Shown here: piece after piece, positions 1-12,587 of the stretch | Numbering within the stretch: position 1 is the first letter of the stretch | How the letters are laid out: each line of letters begins with the position of its first letter | Assembly (NCBI RefSeq): GCF_036785885.1 | Contig: NC_092320.1 | Coordinates: 20,523,557-20,587,556 of the forward strand | Source: Coffea arabica | Lineage: Eukaryota; Streptophyta; Magnoliopsida; Gentianales; Rubiaceae | DNA length: 64,000 bases | Direction of reading: 5' to 3' | Made by a program: the position numbers and the translations under genes | Notes under the pieces: model-generated | The model's database searches: none | What the model was told of the DNA's origin: nothing | What the model saw: the letters and a program-made list of their open reading frames with translations, nothing else

Positions 1-1028
1 ATCCATGCTCCGGCTCCACAACCCAATCTACGACAATAGCAGACTTTGCAGCTTCTCCCTTATGGCTTTGCCCAATATTCGGTTGGAGATCATCAGGATT
101 AATAGTATCCAAAACAAAATGTGAATTATTCCCTAAAATGGCAACCTCTGGAATTGTCTGAACATGAGCCTCGACTGTCACACCCGACTTGCCCTTCTTT
201 GGAGCATAAATTTGTGTTGGTTCACGATCGTTTATTGTTCTGTTAGCCTTCAAAGGATGAAGAATAGGATTTTTTTTAAAACATTAATCTTGAGTATGCC
301 CAATCTTTGCACAATGATGGCAAAATTCTGGCCAAAACTCATAATCAATTTTTTGCCATGCGCCCTTAGAGTCATCACCAATCCAAATACGTTGAGTACT
401 TCGATACATCTAACTCAATTAACACTCTAGCTACGGATGGCCTACGAAAATCTAAAGTTGCGGCATCAACCTTCAACGGCCTCCCAAGAAGTGATGCAAT
501 CTTATTCAAATACTTCATATTAAAGAACGGAAGAGGAAGCTCAGGAAAAGATACCCAGATAGGAGCAATTGATGCTTCATGATCTGCCTTGAAATTGATA
601 GTCCATTTGGAGATGGTCATGGGAGAATTCTGCACGAACCATGATCTTCGGACAAAAAGACGCATGTAATCCTTTTCCAGACATGGGCAAAAAAGCACAT
701 GATTGTTATCTAATAAGCCAACTGGGTAATCCCCTTTCAATCCAAGCGAAACAACAAATTTTCTAATAAGCTCCATAGGAGGCCTGCTATACGCAAACCT
801 GCCCACAAGAAAATTCTTAAATGGTTCAGAAAGAGTTAAAATTTCTTCACGAGATATCAAAAGTGCCGGCTCCCCACGAAAGGTTGAAAGCTGGCCAAAA
901 TCCGGAATAATGTCATTGCATGACTTAGCAGCTGCGTTGCCTGTTAAATCAGCAGCAAAAGACTTCACCACAGGAGGTTTTCCGGCCACCCCTAAGGGCA
1001 GATAGGGCGTCATAGCCGCGCCGGCCAT
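1..1028 (-). pseudogene. LINE ORF1-like (DUF4283 / zinc-knuckle) gene, decayed, runs off left edge
   Basis: Read on the minus strand from an ATG at 1028, an open frame of 217 codons matches the DUF4283 domain that opens the first ORF of many plant LINE-type retroelements and related host genes. The frame closes at 375. The expected continuation (RIWIGDDSKG, then a CX2CX4H zinc-knuckle start FCHHCAKIGH) is found at once in the next frame, so a frameshift lies near 385-400. Within the knuckle, an in-frame TAA at about 286-288 falls exactly between the His and the final Cys. The same frame is then open to the left edge. ORF1 proteins of this kind bind element RNA. With a frameshift plus a stop this copy cannot make the full protein. 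No endonuclease or reverse transcriptase is visible here; they would lie further left. Confidence 0.75.
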
Positions 1029-2200
1029 AGAGAAGCACAGACTCTGAGTAATCCCTCTAAATTAGGGACATTTATTCAAACAGTTTTCTTGTACCTGGAG
1101 ACGTTGTTAGGAGTGGTGCCGTAGTCAGTAGCGAGCGGCAAGTGTGAGGCGGTCCGCTAGGCAGTTGTGGCAGTTGACGCTTCAGGTGCGGATAACGGAG
1201 GAAGAGTTTCGTTTTCACTTGGACATTTTGTCAAACATGTGGTAGGCCTGATTTTAGCTCACATGTCTCTTGAACATTGGCCGAATGTAAATCCCAAAAA
1301 TTTTTTGCCAACAATCAAAGGATGAAAAGAAAAAAATGGATGATAAGAAGAAGCTCGGTTAGTTGTTCAGAAGAAGCAAAATCAGTGTTTTAGGTAGGTA
1401 GATCTGAGAAGCTATGTAAGAGGTACGAAGAACTTTGAGATACGACATTTAAAGACAGATGGATGACGTACCCTCAAAGTCAAAAATAAGTTAGTATATC
1501 AAATAAAATTTGATTTAGAGCTTCCATGACAAACTATAAAGAAACATAGTATAACTAGAAGCTCAAGATTAAGAAAAATAAAATTGATTAGTTCGCACCC
1601 ATCATTTTTGGGTAAGCTGTAAATTCACCTCTAGGTACATAAGTAAAACCTAGATGGTTTGCCATTTCTACGAAAATATAGTAACACACTTTTGCTTTTT
1701 GAGAGTATCAGTTCAGGGTAGCGAGAGATATATCCGGGCAAAAAGAGTGATGAAAGATGCAATTGGCAGCTTAATCTCTGGTAGTGTTTTTTTTTTCCTC
1801 AAGTGTGTTTATGTATACACTTAGATAAACATATAAACGTACAAGCACACATAGGATCAATGAGAGAATCCACACTCTCATTGCACGTATAGGATGCATG
1901 ATTACAGGAATTTTATAGGCTTAATTCAACTTGAGACCTCTTAAATTATAAACACACTCTCATTTTAATCTTTAAACTTCAGTTTTAGACAAAAAAAATG
2001 TAATTGGATACGTAAAAATCAATTGGTAATTTCTACATTCAATTTTTTAGATAAGCAATTTCTATATTCAAACAGAACAGCAGTGGGCTGAAAAAAATTA
2101 GTGTTAAGTAGGAGTACTTAACTTTGAAAGTTGCAGTCTAAAATCCTCTTGTAATTTTGCACATTACCAAATGACATCCTAAAGTTTCAACATGTCTATA
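1029..2200. other. Non-coding stretch upstream of the LINE ORF1
   Basis: About the first 200 bases (1029-1230) are more GC-rich than what follows and probably are the 5' leader of the LINE, read on the minus strand. The rest is AT-rich with no supported gene. I see no clear 5' end or target duplication for the LINE. Confidence 0.4.
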
Positions 2201-2205
2201 TAAAG

Positions 2206-3807
2206 TGTTAGGTTTTAGGGACACTATGCAGCGGAAAAATAAAAATTTTTCCCTAAAACTATTCAGGAATCACCCTAGATTTTACGTATGATGCATTAAA
2301 AGGAGGGTTATAGGATTACCTTAATCCTTGCGGCGTCTCCCTGCAGTGTTGTTGAGGATGGTCAGCCCTTGAACAGTCCAGCCGTCCTGCCTCTACTGAT
2401 ATCCACGCTAGAGCAACCCTGGGTCGTCTCACGAACTATGTATTGAAGAGCAAGAAAAAGTTGCTAGCCCTTCTTGCTCTTATTCGAAGTATGTGACGCT
2501 CACAGACTCTCCCTTTTGCCTTTTTTTGTTACCTTCACCCTCTCAGCCCCTCCTCTATCTCTCCCTTAGGAGTTAAAAGGAGAGACAGAGATAATAAGAT
2601 AGAATGATGAGTCTTGCTGTCTGATTCAAAATCAAACGATAAGACTTTATCACACAAGACTCTATCTATCAGTTATCTGACAGATAAGAGATAATCGTTC
2701 ACTCTTATCTACTCAAATAGGCCTGGGATTTATTTTCTTTTAAAATTAAACCCCGATAATTTACACAGTGTTAATCCAGGATTAAATCTCTATTGCGTGT
2801 GACCCAATAGGTCCCGAATAAATTGGTAATAATTATGGTTTAATAATTAGATAAAATAAACGACTTTATTTTATCATAACTTATAACAAAACATCAATCC
2901 ACAATTCTAGACCACGAGCAGTGTCTAGCAACATATCGCGATTGCCCAATTCCTCGGAATTAGTCAAGGGAATTTGACCTAACCTTTGCGTGAAAAATCA
3001 CCGTGTAATTATTATCCTTTCACCAAAGATATCCAATTAGTCAGGAATAAGGAATAAGTGCCAATTCCCTGATGACTAATTAAGTTTCTCTAGTTCCCGA
3101 AATTTACCCTGAATTAGGTTAAATTGAAGACATTCTTTAATTTATCTAATAGTCGACTTTAGGGTTAATTTTCTACTAGTGGCCATCCGGATATCAACTC
3201 CTTCTATCAGAGTAGTAAATTCTATCTTGATCACCCATTTTCTTTACGTGCTTCGCACTACATCCAACTTCTACACTTTAAGGTACTCATGAAGAGTAAC
3301 AAGTAATTAGAGTCAAAATGTAGTGATTCACACTCAAGCTACTATGGTGATCTTAAGTCGTAGGATCACTTACACAATTTTTCACTAGAGATACACCATT
3401 GGCACTAGATAGATATCCTAACGGAATCTCTAAACGGATCACTCCAATGCATTTGAACTCTTCAAATCATCTACACATTAGCCTAGATATCTTCATACCA
3501 TGGTTGATGAGAACAACCACTAATTACCTTAATCAGAGACTAACTGTGTACTAGTTTTACCGTACTAAAGATGTCCTATTTCATTAGTACTATAACTAGG
3601 GAATTCTAAGAATATTACTATAAATGCGATTGATATCTCATGGTCACCAACTCTTGTGACTACCATCACATCAGTAAATATTCTAAGGATTTTATCGGTT
3701 ATAACTAATATTTAACAGATAAATAAGAAGTTATTAAAATACAAAACATATAATAAGGAATGCATAAAATAAAACAAATACATTGTTTTAGGGCATACAC
3801 TCCAACA
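2206..3807. mobile_element. Solo LTR (1,602 bp) of an LTR retrotransposon
   Basis: The segment begins TGTTAGG and ends CCAACA, so it has the TG...CA termini and short terminal inverted repeat (TGTT/AACA) of an LTR. It is flanked by a perfect 5-bp target duplication TAAAG (2201-2205 and 3808-3812), the length made by LTR retrotransposon integrases. There is no gag-pol coding sequence inside and no second LTR beside it, so it is best read as the product of recombination between two LTRs. An AT-rich body with a GC-richer block near 2330-2560 fits an LTR. Superfamily and orientation are not established. Confidence 0.85.
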
Positions 3808-3812
3808 TAAAG

Positions 3813-4245
3813 TCATTGTAGTTTTATGAGAAGTGGAAAGTAGATTGAAAGGTGGTCACAATCCCCGCCGTTTTATTCTGTGTTAAGGGGCTAAACCCCT
3901 CTCTTGTAACCAAAAGAAAAAAAAGATTGAAAGCATGTTTGATTATTGTGATCGAACCAAACGCACATGATATGTAATAATCGGATCCACTTAACCTTGT
4001 ATGGTTTGCATAATTATCCACTTAACTTTTCTACCGTTTGTGTGTTTATCCACATAATACTCTCAATATTTTTATGCAAGGTGTTTACACCATTATTTGA
4101 TTTAGTAATTAAGAAAGAACAATAGTGGTATTTCAACTAATAACACCATGAAGGTTATCTTCTATTAAGTTTTGACTTTATATGAAACCATGATGGAAGT
4201 TATATAGATATTTTCAAAAGTTAGATATGCGAAACCACGGGGTTG
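3813..4245. other. AT-rich spacer between solo LTR and FRS fragment
   Basis: No gene is seen. A short GC-richer piece at about 3865-3910, followed by an A-run, could be the end of an old retroposon, but no box or target duplication confirms it. Confidence 0.3.
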
Positions 4246-4993
4246 CTAATTTTGACGAATATGATGCGTGCGCAACCCGTGGAAGGTGTTTGGCATCACT
4301 GAAGCTGAAGCCCTTGCCATGGCCGGTTCTTGATCCGTGAAGAATGTTCTCGGCGGCTTACCGGACATGGCTTCTAGAATGGTTTGGAACAACCATTTGT
4401 AGGAATCAACACCATCATCATATAATAGTGCAGCACCAAATATTACCATCTGGCGGTGATGATTAAATCCCAGGAAAATGCCCAAAGGACGATATTCCTT
4501 GTTTGTTCTAAATGTCGTGTCGAAGGTAACCACCTCTCCAACATATTTGTAGCCTATAGTTATTTGTTCCTCAGTATCCAAATGTACAGCAAAGTAAAAT
4601 GATGGGTTTTCCAGAGGTTGTTGTTGAAAATGTCTGAAAATGGTTCCAGCTTCCCCCAACCTTAAGCTTCCAGAGCGCTTGTTTGGAAGATACCCCAGCT
4701 TCAACGATAATGACACAAGCAAGACATCCTGTCTTAGTTTCTGCACGGGGTGTCTTTGTTGCCCTGTCCCTTTTATCCTGAAGCCGGAATCCTTCTTTAT
4801 TACATGCAAACTACCTTGAAGTTATGATTCCCGATTTATCTTTGTTGCAATACTCTTTTAGAACACCAAATCCAAGAGTTGCTGCATACATGTTATAGAA
4901 TTTGTAAGATTCATCGTCTGAATCAAGCAATTGTCCATAATAGGGTATGAAACCCTTTTGCGTCATATCAAGCTGGTCTTCCCTGTCTCCCAT
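4246..4993 (-). pseudogene. FAR1/FRS-like (MULE-derived) gene fragment, broken
   Basis: Two adjacent minus-strand frames encode pieces of a FAR1-RELATED SEQUENCE type protein, plant transcription regulators domesticated from Mutator-like transposases. From an ATG at 4993 come an acidic N-terminus and the first part of the FAR1 DNA-binding domain (ESYKFYNMYA). A stop at about 4811-4813 follows, and the frame then reopens into the MULE transposase domain, with TFDTTFRTNKEYRPLG, GFNHHRQMVIFG and FFTDQEPAMA. The first two catalytic-type Asp residues (in FDTT and TDQ) are present. Most of the FAR1 domain and a short stretch before GYKYVGE are missing, and the frame ends just after the position of the conserved TWHI motif (here THHI). 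No C-terminal SWIM zinc finger is found. The gene is truncated and interrupted, so a functional protein is unlikely. Confidence 0.75.
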
Positions 4994-7900
4994 TTCTGCA
5001 TTACTCACACAAAGAAAGCACTGAAAAGAAATAAATAGAGCAACAAATTCATGGCACTGAACATGCTTGTAACTGTAGTAGTAGTATTCCACAAAAAAAA
5101 AAAAAAAAAAAAAAGGTAATCTACTAAAGGACTTACATTTCAATTAGAGGTTTCAATAAGGCCTAATCCAGTCATACAATACAATATTCAATCTTGTATC
5201 ATTGTTTTTTTCTTTTTTAAAGATCTGGCTTTGATCTTAACTCAAGCTGAGCTAAAATCAATGTCGAATGTGAAAAATTGAGGATGGTGGACTCGATGAG
5301 TCTGTTATTAAAATTACCTGATATTCTTACTAATGTTGATATTAGACAACTCTTTTCTAGATGCTAATGTCTTTTGTAATTTTCCTTCAACCTTCTAATT
5401 TTGATGCTGATTTCTCCCTCCTCTCCCTCTCATCGGTTTCTCCCATTTCCCCACTGTCTTCTTTTTCATTTCCCTTTTCTCTTCCTCCCGGGGGTAGTAA
5501 TGGTTGATATCTTCTGTTTTTCTGCCCTTTTTTTCCTGTGATGTTTTATGGTATGTACGTTACATCATTCCCAAAACGAAATCATTGATGATACTCAATG
5601 TATTCGAGATTTGGTGCTCCGACTTCAACACAACAACTTGCCTCTAAGCCAATTCGGAGTCGCTCAAGTTTTTGAAGCTTAATCACCTTAAGATTTGCAA
5701 GGCCTACACAGCCTGAAATTTAATTCCAAAAGATTAAGGAGGGCTCTATTGTTTTTGGTAATTTTATTTAAGGGTAAATTACACTTTACTCCCCTATAAT
5801 TTAAAAATTTTTCATGTAGCTATCCTATAGTTTTAAAAGCTATATATATATATATATCTTGACCTTTGTAATAGAATTGATTAAAATACGAAAAATACCC
5901 TCAATGTCAAAATGAAAACTATTTGCTAACTATACAATGTTTATTTATGGATTTTGAAAATCATACGAAGGTTATTTTAAATCAACATTGTAATATTAGT
6001 CTACCCATTTTTCCTATCGACAACACATGCGGTCTACTCCTTTTTTTAATGTTATTTCTTTTTTTTTACTAAAGAAGAACCCAAATGAATTAATTAAAGA
6101 GAGATAGGAGGAAAGGTCCATCTAAATCAAGAGAGAATTCTATTCACTCATTGAATTTTTTTTATTGCAAAATGTGAAATATGAACACCTAGCCTACATT
6201 CCATAAAAGAAATTTAAAATTCCTCGCAGTGGCCAACTCTTAATGACAAATTAGCCTCCAAGATAGATTCAGATTTGCCTTCGATAATATGTAGTCCACT
6301 CAACTCCTAATGAATCACGGTTCACACGCCAAGAAGCAAAATCTTACATCCAACTATTCACTAAAATTCAACATATATATCCATGCTTCTCAATTTTGGA
6401 CAAATTCTGGACTAAATTATGCTGAAATTTTAAAGCCTAGCCAAGACTGAAATGTGTCCAGAATTGTGGTGTACATACTTTCTTCTTCTAAACTCTTTGA
6501 GCTTCACCATATATATTTTGTTATCATGATTTTGAGGACAAAAAGAAAAAAAAAAAAGCAATTCATTACTTTGGTTCCTAAAGTATCTAAATTTAACCAG
6601 AAAAGCATATTTGAAAACATGGAGACAATCCTACAGGTGGAAGTCATGTGAACAATAATTGAAACAGTTGAACACATGCTATCTTGAAAATTAATTACAA
6701 AATCATTCATTTGCAGTTTCATATTTGCACGAAAATGTTAGTTTCAATTTTAGGTTGTAAAGTTATAAAAAATGAAGGGTTCTTGTTTGCTAGAAATAAT
6801 AAATATTTGGTGTTGATGGAGCTAAGTATTTTATTCAGTCTTTTAACTTTTAACTGACAGATATTTTAACAAAATATTCAGGCACCAAAAATGATGGAAT
6901 AATGTGAGCCACCTTATATTTATGGAGGGGCATATAAGATAAGTACTAAATAAATACGACTTTTTTAACTGTATATATTAACTTACATTTCTTAACTCTG
7001 ACATGTTATTTGGTTTATAAAACAACCAAATTCATTTTTTAGCTAAAGTTTGGAGGCTTCCAAATCTTTAACTTTAACAATGTATTGGTTCCTCTTTCAC
7101 ATGTTTGTTTGTGTTTTTTGACCAATTAAGAAACACTTAAACTTGAGGTGGTCGTGCAGCAAAAGTGCAAATCCAAAATGAATTCACTAATCAATAACAC
7201 TAGTTAGAGCTCTGAAGCTTAAAAATGGATTTCCAGAAACCAGTTATTGTACCCTAATTACCTTTGTTGGATCGGTTAGAATTGCAATGAAGCGGAAAAG
7301 ATCTCAATTATACATGGAGAAGTAATTAGAGTAGATGATAACTTACACAACGCAAAAATAATATTCAGCTCATAGACGCGGTCAGAATTTTTAGCTTAGG
7401 GGGTGAAAAAAAATTAATACATAACAATACAATTAATGAAACAAAGAAAGTGTATCAAAATATAATACCAAATTCAAAATATTATAACTAGCAACCGAAT
7501 GCTTTGATTCTAACCCAAAAAGAAAAAAAAAGGGTTTTGGAAACACATGAAACTAAAAAGTAGTTCAAACCAAAACCATTCATATTTTGTTTCAATTGTT
7601 AAGAAGATTTTATTTGGATTGTTAGTAGCATTATTTCGTTCTTGGTATTGATCGTGTGGGATTAATTCTTTAGCCTTTTCAGTTTGCTTAAGCAAGTTTT
7701 AGGAAATTAGATAGTGTAGAAGTAGTTCATAATGGGGATTTATGTGACAAAATTAAAGAAGCATAGAATTAGGTCCCAATCAGACCATTGAGAGACATAA
7801 CAATTAATAAATAATCAATAAATAAATGTCTGTACGTATTGTTAATTGTTATTTCTCGTGCTAGTTCCTTGCAATTAATTAAATTTTGATAATAATTAAG

Positions 7901-8287
7901 GGGACTAATTCCACTTTGTACTCTTAAACTTGTACCACTTTTCTTGCAATTATTTAAAATTTGATAATAATTAAAGGGACTAATTAATTTTGATCATTAA
8001 TTAAAGTTATTTTGATATTAAGCCATTGCTCTAAATATAAGATTACATGGTTTTTGAAAGACATTACTGTCATGCATTTCATATTTCTCCATGAAATGGA
8101 AATCTTGGCTTTGTTATTGAATACCAGATTACTTATCCTTCGGATTGGGGCCCATTTAAAAATATTTGTCATGGATATTAATTACGATTATCATTCACGA
8201 GAAAAAAAGAGTGAATAAGCATTTGGGGTTTAGGCCAAAGTATTCTTTGTAGCTTTCTTTACTCTTCTCTTTTCCCCTCACCTACCG
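4994..8287. other. 3.3-kb AT-rich intergenic DNA with low-complexity tracts
   Basis: No supported gene; the short frames here are AT-rich noise. Contents include a long A-run at 5094-5114, a short TA repeat near 5842-5857, and near 5768 a one-sided end of a MITE type (GGGTAAATTACACTTTAC) seen elsewhere in this window. A sequence near 7264-7300 (TGTTGGATCGG... GAAGCGGAAAAG) resembles an LTR end, but its partner was not found. Confidence 0.4.
7868..7985. repeat. Two-copy tandem repeat, about 75-bp period
   Basis: The motif CTTGCAATTAATTAAATTTTG continued by ATAATAATTAAGG and GGACTAATT occurs near 7868-7912 and again, with a few changes, near 7943-7985. This is a diverged direct duplication in non-coding DNA. 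Confidence 0.6.
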
Positions 8288-8295
8288 GTCCAATC

Positions 8296-9356
8296 CAGTG
8301 TTTTGAAAATCGGACCGGACCGGCCGGTTCGACCGGTTGAACCGCGAACCGGCCATGGCTCCGGTCCGGTTCAATGCCAGGTTTGACTTTGTCAAGAAAC
8401 CGGTCAAAAACCGGTCGGACCGCTGAACCGGATTTGAACCGGTTATTTCCGGTTTTTGAGTTTCCTTTTTTTTTTTTTTTTTTTTTTTTTTGCAAAATGT
8501 AGTTATCAAGATTCGAACTCAAGACCTTTGTAATAGAAGACCAATGTAGTAACCGTTGCACTTTCACATCTTATTAGTTTTTTTTGATAACTTATTTATA
8601 TAAAACAAACACTCATATTTCTTTTGTTCCATTTTTTTCACAAAATATCATCCTTTCATGACTCTTTCTTTTTAATCTTCAACACACACACACACTCTCT
8701 CTCTCTATCATCTTTTCTTTTGCCACTCATTTTTTAATCAAACCTCTTTATTTTTAATTTATTGATGTTTTCTTCCATATTTTAATTTTGTTTTTGTCCA
8801 TTAAATTTAAAAAAGTTAAAAAAGAATTATTTTTCTTTAACCCAATTTATTTAATACCACAACCACTCACTTTTATCTAATTTTTTGTTTCTTATCAAAT
8901 TTGCATTTCTATTTTCAATTCTCTTGATTTTCTTCGAACTCCAAATTTCCTTTTTTAAATTGTAAATTTAAATTCCAAAATGTAAATTAAAATTTAAGTT
9001 CACAATGTCTAAATTCTCATAGACGTGAATTTTGTATAATTTCAAATATTGTGATATTTTTGGATTATATTTAAGATTTTTTTGGTAGATATAATTGAAA
9101 TTGAGATGAAATTTATTTGTTTTAACTTATAATTTAAAAAATTTATTTTTAAAAATCCAAGTTATTCAAAAATAGTAAACTTTTCATCATATAAAGTATT
9201 AAATTATCCATTACATGTCTTATTTTGTGCACATATATATTTATATAAATTATTTTTAAAAAAATTCATTGAACCGAGGTTGAACCGGTCCGACCGGTTG
9301 AACCTCGACCCTTTCACTTCACCGGTTCGATTAACGGTCCGGTTTTTAAAACATTG
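8296..9356. mobile_element. Non-autonomous TIR element, probably hAT type, 1,061 bp
   Basis: The left end CAGTGTTTTGAAAATCGG and the reverse complement of the right end CAATGTTTTAAAAACCGG form imperfect terminal inverted repeats. A perfect 8-bp direct repeat GTCCAATC flanks the element (8288-8295 and 9357-9364), which fits hAT transposition. A 9-bp reading (GGTCCAATC) is also possible and would instead suggest Mutator. Both subterminal regions are packed with CCGGTT/AACCGG hexamers, and the interior is AT-rich with a T-run at 8466-8491. There is no transposase frame. Confidence 0.85.
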
Positions 9357-9449
9357 GTCCAATCATTATGCAAAAGATATTGTGTTGGCTGTGGTACATT
9401 GGGTACGTTTGATGCCACTATCAAATCAGAGACTTGGCACGCATGGCGC

Positions 9450-10266
9450 TAGAGATGGCAAATCAACCCACTTAATTAAATTTATTCATACCCGCCCATG
9501 AATAGATGGGTATGAGTATATTAAATTTTTGTATATGGGTATAAATGGGTTACCCAATAATACCAATCAAACCCAATTAATCCATTTAAAATTCTCTTCC
9601 CCCCAAGTTTCTTCTTTTCTCCCACCCATTTTTTTTCAAAATTTTCATTTTATCATGTTGTTAACTACTTTTGTTTCATTACTATTATTATTATTATTAT
9701 TATTATTGTTTGTTGGTATTATCTTATTATTTTATTTTCTCTTAGTTTGTTAACTTGCTTATTTTTCAGCATTACTGATTTATGATAAATTTTAGCCTAT
9801 TTTCTTATCTTTCTAAAATGAAATTTTAAATTTATATATGAAAAAAATGTTAAGGGTTCAAAATTTTTGGATTAAGTTTTTATATTAATTTTTATAGTAC
9901 TTAGTTCAAATTTTTATATTCTTATTATTCAATTATTAAATAATAGGTAATTTTGTGACATAGAGTATAAATGAAAAAAATTGGTAATTAAGTTTATTGA
10001 ACATTATAAATAAATATTTAAAACTAATGATGGATACAAAGAGTGGTATAAATTGATTACTTAGTTTGCAAAAATGAATTTAAATGAGTTTACAAAAAGT
10101 TAAAATAAATGGGTTATAAATGGGTAATTGGGTTACCCAATTCATTTTTTGACTTACCCATTTATATCCATCTAATTAAATGGGTATAAATGAGTTAACT
10201 CACTTATACCCATTACCCATTTTACCCAACCCAAACCCGCCCAAGTCACCCATTTTGACACCTCTA
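9450..10266. mobile_element. Non-autonomous hAT-like element, 817 bp
   Basis: The ends are TAGAGATGGCAAAT and, on the opposite strand, TAGAGGTGTCAAAAT, a hAT-type terminal signature. A perfect 8-bp target duplication CATGGCGC lies at 9442-9449 and 10267-10274. The ends carry repeated ATGGGTA/TACCCAT words, while the interior is AT-rich with a (TTA)n tract at about 9681-9708. There is no transposase frame. Confidence 0.88.
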
Positions 10267-10375
10267 CATGGCGCACGTGTGGGATGCATGGTGGCAAGAT
10301 ATTCAAAAAAATAATTTAAAAAAACTTTTGGGTCGTTTAGCCGCTGACTTCCTGAGTATTTCTAATCTAATTGGG

Positions 10376-11083
10376 TAGGGGTGGCAATTCGGGTCCAAAT
10401 CAGGTTGGCGGGGTCGGGTTCGGGTCAACCCGTCAGAAAATCTGTTGACTCGAACCCGACCCGCCAACCCGTGACGGGTCAGGTATGCTAACCCGAACTC
10501 GAAAATTTCAGATTGACGGGTTGGCGGGTCGACCCGAAATGACCCGAAACTTAATTTTAATTTATTAATTTATCACTGTAATTTCTAATAAAATCAATTT
10601 CTCACAAAACTAATTACATAATCAAGTAATAAAAATTTAAATAAGTAATTCCAAACCAAATCTAAAATAAATTAAACACCGTAAAAGTGTTTTATCCCAA
10701 ACAAAATATAAAATAAATTAAAACGGTATAAAAGTAAAAAATAATATAATATATTATTTGTCCAAATATAATAATTTCAACTTCACACAAATTAAATAAA
10801 TTCATTTATGATTAAGTAATTAATGCCTTTGAAAAAAAGAATAACTTAGGTTAGTTAGATAAAATTATTTTTATATTTATTAAATTATTTTTAATTCGTA
10901 AACGGGTCATATCGGGTCATATCAGGTCACCACGGGTTGACCCGAAATCGACCTGTTTTCTTTTCGGGTTCATCGGGTCCAACCCGATTCTGACCCGAAT
11001 TCCCAAAACCTCAACCCAAACCCATTAATTTCGTGTTAGGTTCGTGTCGTATTTTCAGGTCGTGTCGAAAATTGCCACCCCTA
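10376..11083. mobile_element. Non-autonomous hAT-like element, 708 bp (family also at 61485)
   Basis: Both ends are TAGGGGTGGCAAT, read inward, a perfect 13-bp terminal inverted repeat. The 8-bp target duplication TAATTGGG is perfect (10368-10375 and 11084-11091). Subterminal arrays of CGGGT/ACCCG words flank an AT-rich core without coding capacity. A second, more decayed copy lies at 61485-62097. Confidence 0.92.
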
Positions 11084-11091
11084 TAATTGGG

Positions 11092-12294
11092 TGTATGAAT
11101 TCTGCCTCTTGACAGAAAAAAATACAATAATAGGAAAGTAGAACGATTCAACAATAATTCTTAGGCAAAAATTTGAGTAGACCCAGTATATGAACCTCAT
11201 GTATAGATAAGGTGATTCAAATTTTGCAACACCATCTCACCAATTTAAACATTAAATACACAGTGAAGATGTGAAAAAAATTTGAACCACTAGATCTATC
11301 AAACCAAGTCTATCCAAGTTTTTGCCTAATTCCTTATACACTAAGCCAATTTAGTTCTCTATCTTAAGCCACGGTGAGGCATGATTGCCGTGATATAATT
11401 GTCACCTGTTCGAAGTTAATTGAGAAAATTTTTTATTTAGTCCTCCAACCTTTTTACTTCAGTGTATTTTGTTTTCTATTTTTTATGAATTGATATTTTA
11501 TTTACTAATAGTGTAGTGATTTTTTTACATTAACAATTTTTAATGTATGCTACATGTATGCATTTTTGAAGTTTATATTTAAATTTATATTATGTGACAT
11601 AATTTAAATATGCTAATATAAAGAAAAAAAATTATCCAATGGTAATGTATAAAAAGTTTATCCATCTTTTGTTTGATAGTACTATTCAGTCCCTCAAATC
11701 TTTTTGGCCAATTTCGTCCTCAATGGCATTAAATTATGTTTTTGCTCACTTTCATGAGCCAACTAAGGTCAATTTAGGAATTACAAGCCCAGTCATAAAA
11801 GAGGGGAAAAGTACAAACTTTTCATCGTAGTCTTGATAGACTTGAAGTGAAACGAAAACCAGTAAAGATTTGTTGTGGATTACACGGAGAGACAGAAACC
11901 GGATGACTGGTGACACTTCTTTTAGCAAAAGACAAAGTAAGAGTCTAGTTGTCTTCCTGATAGGCCTACAAACATTACTACATGTTCTGTAAATGGCATA
12001 AAGATCCATTTGAAGTTAGGAAATCACCAATTTAGTACTCCCAACATTTTTACCTCAGCCAGTTTAGTTGTTTATCTTTTATTTGGTATAAATTAGTCCC
12101 TCAACTTTGAGTTTTTAGCATATGTCTTCCTTACACGAATTAAATTGTGGTTTTACTCAAAATCTCCTCCCAACCAAAGCAATCGAGGAATTACAAGCCA
12201 AGTCTATATCAAAGAGAAGGAAAAAATAAATAAATTTTTTGTTGTATCTTAATATCTAGTAGGAAAACACAAATTCTCCACAACCCAGCGGCTA
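11092..12294. other. AT-rich intergenic stretch with a diverged duplication
   Basis: No gene is supported. Two diverged copies of one sequence are recognisable, about 11430-11850 and 12015-12270. They share phrases such as TTTAGTCCTCCAACC / TTTAGTACTCCCAAC and GGAATTACAAGCC. Confidence 0.5.
11430..12270. repeat. Diverged direct duplication
   Basis: Blocks at about 11430-11490 and 11690-11850 reappear in the same order at about 12015-12080 and 12120-12265. The shared words include ATTAAATT(A/G)TG(T/G)TTTT and GGAATTACAAGCC(A/C)AGTC. This looks like an old duplication of an anonymous repeat. Exact limits need an alignment. Confidence 0.5.
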
Positions 12295-12587
12295 GAGGTG
12301 TCAAATTGGATAATTTAGTCAGCTTTGGACGAGTTGAAATGGGTAATGGATATAAATGGATAAGTTAATAAAAATGAGTTGAGTAATTAAATTACTCCAT
12401 TTATAATCCATTTATTTTAAATGTATTAATTGAATTTGATGGGTTACTCAATAATATCTATATATTAAATATGTATTATTAGATAACCCATTTATACTCA
12501 TATGTAAGAAGTTAAGATACCAATTTCCAGTTATTTATGGGAGAATATAAGTAAATTTAATTAAATGAATTTGTTTGCCACCTATAC
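12295..12587. mobile_element. Probable decayed hAT-like MITE
   Basis: The left end TAGAGGTGTCAAATTGG matches the hAT signature of the 9450 element, and the right end, read on the other strand, is ATAGGTGGCAAAC. The interior shares ATGGGTAATGGATATAAATGG-type words with that element. No matching 8-bp target duplication was found, so the right limit is uncertain. Confidence 0.45.
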
